A DNA stretch of 64,000 nucleotides from Anastrepha obliqua. Lineage: Eukaryota; Arthropoda; Insecta; Diptera; Tephritidae. The notes under the pieces are model-generated. The model worked only from the letters and a program-made list of their open reading frames with translations, ran no database searches and had not been told where the DNA came from. The DNA is taken from positions 4,652,501-4,716,500 of the forward strand of contig NW_026562179.1 in the NCBI RefSeq assembly GCF_027943255.1, read 5' to 3'. The position numbers and the translations under genes are program-made. This document shows, one piece after another, positions 46,560 through 56,107 of this stretch. Every line of letters starts with the position of its first letter. The first letter of the stretch is position 1.

Positions 46560-47608
46560 TCAAATTCCGCTCCTAATACTTCGCAAAATACTCAGTTAAG
46601 TTTAGACGATTTAAGAGTTCTTATTTCGGATATAGCGGCGGACGTTTTTAGAAACCAAGGACTTCAGGCTATCCGCGAAACTCTCAATCCAATCGCTGGA
46701 TTAGCCAATATTAGGGACCAACCAATAGACAAACAGGGGGATATCTAAATGATATGGACAAAATACCGGACGTCGTGAAATCTTTAAAAGAATTCTATTG
46801 GCAACCACAAGAATTTAATTCGTGGAAGAAAAGTGTGGGCAGAATTTTGACAATATATGAACCTATAAAGGGAACGCCGAAATATTACGGAATTTTGAGT
46901 GTGATCAGAAATAATATCACAGGTAACGCTGACATAGCGTTAGAATCTTATAACACACCGTTAAATTGGAGTGCAATCTCACAATGCTTAATTACACATT
47001 ATGGGGACAAACCTGACCTATCTACTCTGGAATATCAGATGACAACTCTGGTACAAGGTAGTAATAGCATCCAAGAATTTTACCAAAAAGTGTACTCACA
47101 TCTTTCACTAATATTGAATAGATTAGGATGTCTTGATATGGGTAATGAATCTCTTACTCTGCTGACAAAGGCATATAGGGACAAAGCTCTCGACACCTTC
47201 ATTAGGGGCTTAAATGGCGACTTGCCTCGCCTCTTAGGGATCAGAGAACCGGTGGGCTTGCCACAGACCCTTCACCTTTGCCTCAAGCTGGAGAATCAAA
47301 GCTTTCGCTCGAACCATGCATACAACGGAAGATGGAAACCACCTTCACAGCAATACTCAAAGCGAAACTCTGCACAACAGCAGAAACCAATATTTCACCC
47401 ACAATTAGCCTATATTCCGCAACCAAGGCAATTATTTTTTAACCAACGAGAACAAAATAACGCGATCCCTCTTCGTCCACCTAGGTCCATGCCAAAGCCA
47501 GAACCAATGGAAGTGGACTCAATCATGCACTCTCATAGAATAAATTATATGAATAGGCCACAACCACACCAACAGTGGATTCCATCAGATTCCACTAAAA
47601 AAATCTGA
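46560..47608 (+). pseudogene. gag: gag of copy A4, start lost, tail read-through
   Basis: The region of the ATG is replaced by an (AT)n stretch (46535-46556), so the normal start is missing. The frame 46754-47608 (284 residues) reads through the site of the NSG stop in A1-A3 (here NSAQQQ) into the Q/N/P-rich tail, and across the 965-bp deletion into a few residues of shifted RT sequence before stopping. Confidence 0.8.
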
Positions 47609-48684
47609 TATGGAAAAAACTGCGTTCAGCATAAATAATGGAAAATATTAATTCACACGACTGCCGTTTGGCCTAAAAAACGCACCGTCAATTTTCCAGC
47701 GTACGCTTGACGATATCCTACAGGAATACATTGGAAGATGCTGCTATGTTTACATAGATGACATCATTATTTTCAGTAAGTCAGAAGAAGAACATTTTAA
47801 ACACATAAGAAACATATTCAAAGCTTTGGAAGAATCCAATATGAAAGTGCAATTAGACAAATGTAAGTTTTTCAAAAAAGAAGTAGATTTTTTAGGATAC
47901 GTTATTACACCCCATGGGATTAAAACTAATCAGGAAAAGTTTGGGGCTATACAAAATTTTTCTGAACCACAAACCCTTAAAGAGCTTCGTAGTTTTCTTG
48001 GCATGTCAGGATACTATAGGCGGTTCATCAAGGACTACTCAAAACTTATTAAGCCCCTGACATCCCTCTTAAGGGGGCAAAATTATCCGCAAATTACGAA
48101 TAAGTTTAAATGATGATGTTAAGGAATCGTTTGCCAAAATAAAGAATGCACTCACCTCAGAAGATTTAGTACTTGCTTACCCAGATTTTAGTAAAGATTT
48201 TGAGCTAGTAACAGATGCCTCAAACTTTGCTATCGGTGCACTCCTTTCACAAAATGATAGACCAATATCATTTATCTCTAGAACTTTGAATAAAAAAGAA
48301 ATGTTAGCTATAATATGGGCTCTGAACTCTTTGAGAAATTACCTGTATGGGTCGGTTAAGGTCAAAATATTCACAGACCACCAGCCGTTAACCTATGCGC
48401 TAAGCAATAAGAATAACAACAGTAAAATGAAGAGATGGAAGGCTATACTCGAAGAGTACAATTACGAAATGTTCTATAACCTAGGAAGAGGCTTAAGGTA
48501 CATCGCCAGCTCCATGGACAGAGACGATGAACAGGAAATAAAAGACGCGTTAACCAAAATAAAGGACAATGAAAAAGGCACCTACATTAAACTAAGTGAC
48601 TTGACGTACATAAACAATTTCATGACCGAACAAATTACTAACATAACTGCCCATATAAAACAAACCACAAACTTTAGTCAGTAG
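47573..48684 (+). pseudogene. pol: RT and RNase H of copy A4
   Basis: RT resumes at the deletion join with FGLKNAP and YIDD. The frame at 47826-48113 keeps KCKFFKKEVDFLGY, showing the 13 nt lost in A1 and A3. A deletion near 48080 shifts frame. RNase H (DASNFAIGA, FTDHQPL) runs into Env until 48684. Confidence 0.8.
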
Positions 48685-49640
48685 ATATATTAATGAGTTC
48701 AAGGACGGTGCATAGAATAAAATCAAAACACTGGAAGACGAAGTCCGATTTATCGAACAGACTTATAGTATAAACAATGACATATCCCTTTTGAATAACC
48801 ATGTTGATAACATAGGACAAATTATTTTTTCCAGCAAATTGGGAGTTATTCCCACGGACATTTTGACGCAAAAGGAACTTAGTTTGATTAACGACTACGA
48901 TAGCTATAGCAATACGAAAATTGTAGTACTTTTCCAAGAAAATAACATTATCCTAACTTTACTAATACCTCAATTCTCTCCTAGTCCTCTAGCCAAAATC
49001 CAATTTGAACCATTACCAAATATTGCAAACAAATCAGTGTTTTTGAACCCATCAGAAATATTAACAGATAACTCTAATAAAATTTATAGTATAAATGTGA
49101 AAGACAAATTAGAAAAAAACTTGATTTCATTAGATAATGAATGTATTGCAAACATTTTAAAATTTAAGGAAGCACAATGTAAAATGGAAATTTCAGTAAA
49201 ATCTGAAGTAGTACAAATGGTAGAAGGAACACTGATATTTAAGAATTTTGAAGGAAAAATAACTCACGATTGTAACAAATTAGAAATAAGACAAGAAGGA
49301 ACCTTCCTCATTAAATTTGAAAATTGTAATATTAATGTTCTGAATAAAACCTACACAAATGTAAACTTAAAAATGTACGAAACACTTGTATTACCAAATT
49401 TAGTCACAAAAATCAAAGAAACTAAAAATGCTACAAAATTGGACTTACAAATTGAAAATCTATATTTAAAACAAATACAACCATTAGAAATTTAGTAGAT
49501 GAAAATAAAAAAATGGATGTAATTAGCTTAAGTTCAGATATATCTATTGTACTTTCGGTTATTATTGCAACTTTTATTCTCGCTTGCATTATTAAATATA
49601 GACAAAAACTGTATTTATCACCTCAATCAATAATAACTAC
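48685..49640 (+). pseudogene. env: Env C-terminal part, copy A4
   Basis: The frame 48791-49495 (234 residues) continues the Env region and stops after a 19-nt loss relative to A1 near 49480. The membrane segment (IVLSVIIATFILACII) lies beyond in another frame. The site of the R1-type insertion is unbroken here (TCAATAATAACTACCG). Confidence 0.78.
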
Positions 49641-49724
49641 CGAACATATGCCAAACACCATTTCTTGAAATTAAAATACCATAATTCAATACTCGATTGC
49701 GGACAATCGATTTAAGAAGGGAAG

Positions 49725-50824
49725 AGTTAACCCAAATCAAGTTAACAAACTCTTTGCTTCTTATATTTTTCATTTATTCTTTTTAATTAAATTGCTTATT
49801 CAAATTTCATACTGATTTCTGCAATAAGCTTATAATGGAAGTATTATAAAATTGCTTACTTAAGGGGTAACACCACTGTAGAAATTTCAAAAAATTGATT
49901 TTTTTTATAAGCTTAAAAAATTCTTTGAACCTTTTAAAATACAGAACAAAAAGTTTTATACGTTACCGAAGTTTATTTCATAAATATTTTAAGCTTTTAA
50001 CCAAGCGTTAGTGACTGCTACCTAACGACTTCTCCAAATTTCCAAACTTTAAACGCGTTTTTCTCAAAACACGTTTTCTGAAATTGGCACGCAGCATAAC
50101 TCAAACAATTTTAAATATTTTTAATCAGGCTTTTCACTACGTCTGTATAATAACCTTCTTAAGAGAAGAGCGTAGGGGATTTTCGATAGATTAATTTAAA
50201 CGATTGTTATAATTATTTAAGTGCCGTTTTTTTAGTCCAAAATAGAGTTTTTTCCTTCAAATGCTTGCTAATTCCACAAAAATAAATATTTTTTAAATCC
50301 CCTACGTGTTTCTCTAGCTATTCTTATCTAGATTAAGAAAAAATATGTATCTTTGTTCCAGATTAAAATTTGCACCCTCTGTGCTGCGTGCCGCGGAGCT
50401 CCTTCAAGAGAAACCACATTACAAAAATGTCTCCAATGCCGCCATTTTGTAAAATTTTTCTATCAAACTTTGTAGTTTTGTATTTTAGTATATAAGTAAT
50501 AACTTCCCAAATCAGAGTGATTGTTTCCCCTTTCCTTCTCTACAAAAAAATTCTTTAAAAATCGTGTTTATTTTACGCGTGTACAGTGGTGTTACCCCTT
50601 AAATTTCATATTGATTTCTGCAATAAGCTTATGATGCAAGTATTATAAAATTGCTTATTTAAGTTCCTAGAATTAAGTCACGCCACTATTTTTATTAATA
50701 TAAATTAAGTAGTTTACTCGTTTAAGCGGCTTTTTGGTTTAAGAACTGTGAGTGAATAAAGTGCGGCCAGTTGGACCGATAACAAAAATTTTTTTTAGAA
50801 CTTGTATTTTTCGAGTTTTTAACT
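49725..50824 (+). repeat. LTR-d, right outer LTR, split by a MITE
   Basis: Without the 735-bp insertion and its TTAA copy it is 361 bp, equal to LTR-a. Its first 60-bp unit has the GGAAG variant of inner LTRs, and its last has the ATGATGC variant of LTR-a. TATA follows at 50825. Confidence 0.88.
49864..50598. mobile_element. Non-autonomous element with 17-bp TIRs and TTAA flanks
   Basis: GGGGTAACACCACTGTA (49864-49880) and its exact complement TACAGTGGTGTTACCCC (50582-50598) bound 735 bp without coding potential. TTAA flanks both sides (49860-49863, 50599-50602). TTAA duplication suggests piggyBac-type mobilisation; a three-base TAA/TTA duplication (Harbinger type) cannot be excluded because the repeat is palindromic at its border. 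Confidence 0.85.
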
Positions 50825-50899
50825 TATATATTGATATTCATATATTGACATACATATGCCAATATACTAATTTCGACTCAAAAAATTATTATTAATCAA

Positions 50900-52192
50900 T
50901 TTGCCTTTGTCTGTTAAGCATCCTTCTATTTTCGTGGTATCGGCAGAAGTGTGTCATACCGTAAGTGATAACTACCAAAAGAATCCCATTACTGTGAAGA
51001 ACGTAAACTGTACAGGATTATCTTCAATAGGTATCAAAAATGTTGAGAGTTTTTGTGTATTGCTGAATTTGTATATCGAACTTGAGGAAAGGATGCGGAG
51101 TACATCAAATTTTTCGTTATTTTGGTTGTGTATGATTTCCCGCAGTTGTAGTTGATGATTGTAATATGTGATATTATCGATGTTTGTGGATTCATTAAAA
51201 TGTATCAATTTAGGGCCGGAGATATGCATATTGTTCCAAGTGTGCTCGTAGTCTGTCAAAATATATCCATTCTCTAAGATGCGGAGTGGAGCATTATTTT
51301 CGTGGATTGTTTCGCATTGTGCTGAGTTGTCATTTAATATTTTTATAGTACAATTGTCAGAGGGTTCTGATTTACAAATGAAGTTATTCATATAGTTTTA
51401 CAGTTGAATATTCTTTGATAATCGTTACATTTGTCGATTTTAGGGTCTAAATTAATTTTACCAGAGGTTATACATTAAATAGGCTACATATAGTTTCGAG
51501 GATAAGATATTTGTATATTGTTGTAATTGCTTGTTGTAGGTAACAAATATGAATATCGGCATATTCTAATATATTAATTATTGGAAGATCCAACTTTTCG
51601 TGTTTTATTAAATCGTACACATCTTTTAAATTGAATGTGCCAGAATAAAAATTATTAGTTTTTGCAAAATTTATAGTGTTCGTTATTGATTGAAGTTCAT
51701 TATAAACTTCTGCTATAACAATTTTTTCGGTTATTTCTTTGGGATCGAGGGCTTCGAGTATTCTCTCGAACTGTGAATTAATTGTTCTTTGCTCATTATT
51801 ATTTTCTATTAGCGTATTAAGTGTAAATTTAATTTCTACAAGGTCATCGTGGTCTGGTGTGTCAGTGATGAATTTTAACATGGAGCCAAGAAAGTTAAGT
51901 GATCTTTTGGGTCTATAAATATTATATTTCGAATGAGTTGAGTTTTCAGGGTTTCGATTTTGTTCACTAAAATTTGAGTTTCAGGTTGGTTTTCTAAATT
52001 ATATACAGATTTCATTATTCTTTCGTATGGCGCGATTATTTTTGAGAGATTAGATATGTGATATAAGAAGGGTGTGTCTTGATAAATGTAAACAGGATCT
52101 GCTTCTACTAGTACATATTTTCTATTGGCTAAATCTATTATATTATCGCAAAGTACGATAGAGAAAAGTAAGGTAAATATTATTACATACAT
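50900..52192 (-). pseudogene. env: Errantivirus-type env of element C, frameshifted
   Basis: The N-terminal frame starts with a signal peptide (MYVIIFTLLFSIVLC) and runs to about 51875. A base loss just at the furin-type basic site shifts the rest to the frame at 51881, where MLKFITDTPDHDD marks the fusion-peptide region, followed by helical segments. A third frame (51391-50972) has a cysteine-bearing part (ICKSEP, TIKILND, CETIHENN) and ends near the membrane segment (FTFFTVMGFF), after which the coding sequence decays by about 50900. Confidence 0.75.
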
Positions 52193-53244
52193 GCCTTTTT
52201 CTGATATTGTCCTTATGTATAATAACTCTTTTATTGGTAGTTATTGTATTACCGTTGTCTTTTTTGACGATATGTTTGGCGTATTTTTTTACGTTTTTGT
52301 TCCTTCTATGCGTCTTTGAATATACGACGTCTCCTTCTTTGTAGTTCAGCTGTTTCCAATTTCGGTTCTGGTATCGCAAAACTCTCGCTTGGTTTTGTTG
52401 AAGACACTCTTTGATGTCAGGATACCCCCTTTGATTGAAAAACTCGTCCTCGGGTCTCTCGTTGGTTGCCGAATGGATTGTTTTGTTGTATTGTCGGACT
52501 GCTTCAAAAATCTGTTCGTCAGGTGCTGAACTGTGTTGATGTGCTAAAACTTTCGTGAGTTCTATTATGGTACTGTGCGTTCGTTCAACTTGACCGTTTG
52601 TTGTCGAATGATAGGCTGGAGTTTTGGTATGCGTTATTTGTAGTCGCTTGTATATTTGTTGTGCACATATGCCGGTCAATGTTGACTCGTTATCAGTCGT
52701 TACAAACTTTGCGTTTGGGTATATTTAAGATAGTATCTCGTCAATGTATTTATATGTGTCCTTCTTTGATGGTATTTGTCTCAAATGGCAGAATTTGGAG
52801 TATTTGTCGGTTGAACTAATGTACCTACATATTATTGCTCATAAAAAATAAATCTAAGTGTATGTATTCGCCTACCTTGTTCGGTATTGGCGCTGAACCT
52901 ATTGGTTGTTTATTTGGTCGGCGTTCATACTTATTTCTGAGGCAAATTTCGCAGTCCTGTACTTCTTTTTTACAAGCGTCAAGTATGTTTGGCCAGTAGT
53001 ATCTGATCGAAATTTAACGTGCGTTATTTTTATAGTTTCTATGAGCACGTTTGTGTGTGTCCTGTGTAATTTGTTCTTGTTGTTCGGTTTCGGTGATGTC
53101 GTCCACCAATTTTTGCGCTATTACGATCGATACAGTTGAAAATGTGTTGATAATGTCATTTTCGACGTAAAATAATATTTGCTCGTCTATTTGCAGAGCA
53201 TTAGTTACCTTAGGTTTAATTATATTTTTTAGTCTGTCTAGCAA
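52143..53244 (-). pseudogene. Integrase of element C, broken
   Basis: The zinc-binding H-x3-H (THKRAH) is at about 53060 and the CEIC pair at about 52950. The catalytic D-D-E residues can be followed through several stops: HLDLF (about 52840), TTDNE (about 52690) and GQVERTH in the frame 52679-52143. The C-terminal part (GDVVYSKTHRRNKN) reaches the env start at 52192 and overlaps it. Integration into the host DNA is the family role. Confidence 0.78.
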
Positions 53245-53339
53245 TTCAGTTTTGGTGTTAAAAAGAAGCGTATGCCGGCTGTTAGAAAATATATTTTGTG
53301 AGGATATTTCGACGAGGTTCCGGTCTGACTGTTTTATAA

Positions 53340-54345
53340 TAATTTGATTTCTAAAGGAGTTTAGTGGTTACTTTACTCGTTTGAGTTTTTGTGTTGGGGA
53401 ACTTTGTGCTGAATGTTGGGAGTCATCAGAATTTGAAGTGTTGTTTATTTGCTGGCGGGAAAGTGCATCAGCAACAACGTTCTGATGTCCAGGTTTGTAA
53501 ACAAGTTTTGCACTGTATTCTTCAATGAAATTTTTCCATCTTTTTAATTTTGTATTGGGGTTTTTTCTGATATGGAGAAGATTAAAGATTGGTGATCAGT
53601 GTAAATTGTTAAATCAGCTAAACCATACAAGTAATTACGTAGTTTCTGTGGTGACCAAACAATTGCGAGTAACTCTTTCTCATTCGTAGAATAATTCTAT
53701 TCTGTTTGGTTGAGTGTTCGCGAAATAAATGATATGGGTTTCCGGTTTTGCGATAATACGGCTCCTATAGCGTAATTGCTAGCATCTGTGATTAATTCGA
53801 AAGGTTTATTAAAATTGGGTTGGAAGAGTTCAACCTGGGCTTGCAGTTCCTCTTTAATTTTTTCCAGCGCTTCTAGTGAAGGTTCGTCAAAGGTGATTTT
53901 TTTTTGCGCTTTGATTTTTGGATGTGCCACCGTTTTCTCCTCTGAGGAATGTTGTGAGTGGTTTGACAATGGCTGCAAAATTCTTTATGAATTTCCTATA
54001 ATAACTAGCGAGGCCTAGGAAAGATCTGAGTTCCTTTAGAGTTATGGGAATGGGAAAATCCTTAATAGTTTGTATTTTTCTAGGGTCTACTGTGACTCTG
54101 TTGTGTTTAATTATGTGCCCTAAGTATTCCACAGAGTCTTGGAAAATGTGAGATTTCTCATTAGACATCTTCATATTGGCTTGACGAAGCGCGTTTATAA
54201 TTATGCAAATGTGTAGAAGGCGCATTTTTCAGACCGAAAGGCATGCGAAAAAATTCGTATTTTGCTCCTTTACACAGGCAGTTTTTTCCCTGTCGGACTC
54301 ATTAATAAGAACCTGATGGAAGCCCTACTCTAAAGAAGAAGTGAC
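53340..54345 (-). pseudogene. pol: RT C-terminal part and RNase H of element C
   Basis: Near 54230 the frame reads MPFGLKNA and then jumps across an internal deletion that removes the catalytic YVDD box, to INALRQANMKMSNEK and LGHIIKHNRV, then SFLGLASYYRKFI. RNase H follows (FELITDASNYAIGAVLSQ, 53978-53697) and continues in shifted frames with YTDHQS near 53600. The upstream limit, next to the CR1-like element, is approximate. Confidence 0.75.
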
Positions 54346-54510
54346 TGCAAACGTGAACGGTCGTGTTTTTGATTGCTCCGCTATCGAAGTTTTAAATATG
54401 ATCCTAAACCATCATAAATTCGAAATTGTGTAATTTTCTTTACGAGACAGTGACTCTATTTTATTACATTTATTCTTTTTGGCTATTCTGCATAATATAC
54501 CGATCTAAAA

Positions 54511-56107
54511 ATGCCGTGTCTATGTGCCAACAAAGTTGAGCGTACACAAGAGAAAGTGCAGTGCGACAAGTGCAATGATCTCTTTCATTTAAATTGTGTC
54601 AACCTACAACCTGTTGACCTAGAATTCTTGCCTAAAACGGGTAAGCAATTTATCGGTGATAAGTGTGCCGCTGTTCGACGTCAATCCCTTCGAGCACCAT
54701 CAACTCCCGTCAACCTGGATGACGAAATTGCCACTGCTGATAATGTACCTGTGAATCCAGCTAATCTAAGTGCACAGTTATCACCACATCAACAACTGCC
54801 GAAATCAACATCATCTGATGACGTAAACAAATTAGATATCAGTCTGAAAACAATTATCAGAGAAATTGCTGCTCTGAAATCAGAAAATGCTCGTGTGATG
54901 GCTGCAATTAGCTCTCTCAAAGTGGATAAGCAATTGCTGATTTCGCAAATAAGTGAATTGTGTGCAGAAGTAAAAGAGTTACGAAAACATCTAACGGTTG
55001 ATGTATCCTCTGCTCTGGTACAGCTAACCGCTGAGGTGAAAGACCTTAATGGTTGTGTTCTTGCATGGGAGTGTCATGCAAGGAACACAAAAAATACGAA
55101 AAGCAAATCGAAGAGACAGGAGCCACTGCCAGTGATTGCTGCTACGTCGCCTGTAAACGTGTCTATTGTTGCTGCTCCGCATGGTGAGACTAACCGCTGA
55201 GGTGAAAGACCTTAATGCTTGTGTTCTTGCATGGGAGTGTCATGCAAGGAACACAAAAAATGCGAAAAGCAAATCGAAGAGACTGGAGCCACTACCAGTG
55301 ACTGCTGCTACGTCGCCTGTAAACGTGTCTATTGTTGCTGCTCCGCATGGTGAGACTAACCGCTGAGGTGAAAGACCTTAATGCTTGTGTTCTTGCATGG
55401 GAGTGTCATGCAAGGAACACAAAAAATGCGAAAAGCAAATCGAAGAGACAGGAGCCACTACCAGTGACTGCTGCTACGTCACCTGTAAACGTGTCTATTG
55501 TTGCTGCTCCGCATGATGAGACTAATTCGTTTTCCTCTGCTTCGCACTCTCATGCTGCTGCTGGCGATGCGCCGCTCTCTTATAGCGCTGCTGTTACTAA
55601 TACAGCTAAAGTGAAGCTGACGCCAATTGCTGCTGCTGCTGCTTCTACGTCCGCTCTCCCATCAACATCAACTTGTAAAAAAGCGTCGGCATTGCCGACC
55701 TCTCTTGCACCTACATCAAATCGTACACGTGAATGGAAAACCGTAACTAGAGCTAATAGGAAAAAGGTTAAACAACCTTTAGTTATCGGTTCAAACCAAA
55801 ATAGTGAGTTAAGTGTAGTTCCTAACATGAAGTGGCTGCACATATCGTCCTTCTCAAACACTGTGACAGCTGCCGATATTGTGGACTATGTTGGAAACAT
55901 GCAGAAATTGACCGCAAATTTCTTTCCTGCTATATACTTATCAAAAAGGATACCCCCGTAAAAGATTTCAAGAAAATCAACTTTAAGCTAGGCGTATCTG
56001 AATTTTCCTATGATAAGCTTTTAAATGCGGATATATGGCCTACGAACGTAAAAATTCGGCGATTCACTTTTTTTCAAAAAGACGTCACTCCACCTCTAAT
56101 TCCGTAA
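54511..56107 (+). pseudogene. CR1-type ORF1 with PHD-like finger, disrupted by a 166-bp triplication
   Basis: MPCLCANKVERTQ begins a PHD/treble-clef-like finger (C-x-C, CDKC, HLNC; C-terminal pair degraded), followed by a heptad-rich coiled coil (about residues 105-170). A 166-bp unit then occurs three times (from 55024, 55190 and 55356). Because 166 is not a multiple of three, each extra copy ends the frame at ETNR. After the last copy an Ala/Ser-rich and basic region (TREWKTVTRANRKK) continues to 55961, and the C-terminal part lies in the frame 55832-56107. ORF1 proteins of this group bind element RNA. Confidence 0.78.
55024..55521 (+). repeat. Three tandem copies of a 166-bp unit in CR1 ORF1
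   Basis: The block starting CTAACCGCTGAGGTGAAAG occurs at 55024, 55190 and 55356 with a constant 166-bp period and few differences. It encodes EVKDLN, WECHARNTKN and the SKSKR basic patch once per copy. Confidence 0.9.

Larger units (their letters stand above)
45903..49724 (+). mobile_element. Element A copy A4, internal region without nested insertions
   Basis: It has leader repeats (46000-46190), gag, the same 965-bp deletion as A2 (at 47573), RT/RNase H and the Env part. Neither the CR1-like nor the R1-type insertion is present, so it shows the empty sites for both. Confidence 0.87.
17849..50824 (+). mobile_element. Tandem array of gypsy element A (four LTRs, three internal regions)
   Basis: LTRs at 17849, 31313, 45482 and 49725 alternate with internal regions A2, A3 and A4, neighbours sharing a single LTR. 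TATA occurs immediately outside both outer LTRs (17845-17848 and 50825-50828), as for one gypsy integration with a 4-bp duplication. The outer LTRs are both 361 bp (after removing the later MITE) and the inner two both 421 bp. The simplest reading is one integration later expanded by unequal recombination. Confidence 0.85.

Noticed and set aside
17849..50824. Three independent A insertions side by side
   Set aside because: Shared single LTRs, only one TATA pair and the same nested insertions in A2 and A3 make tandem expansion far simpler. An assembly artefact remains possible and is not excluded.
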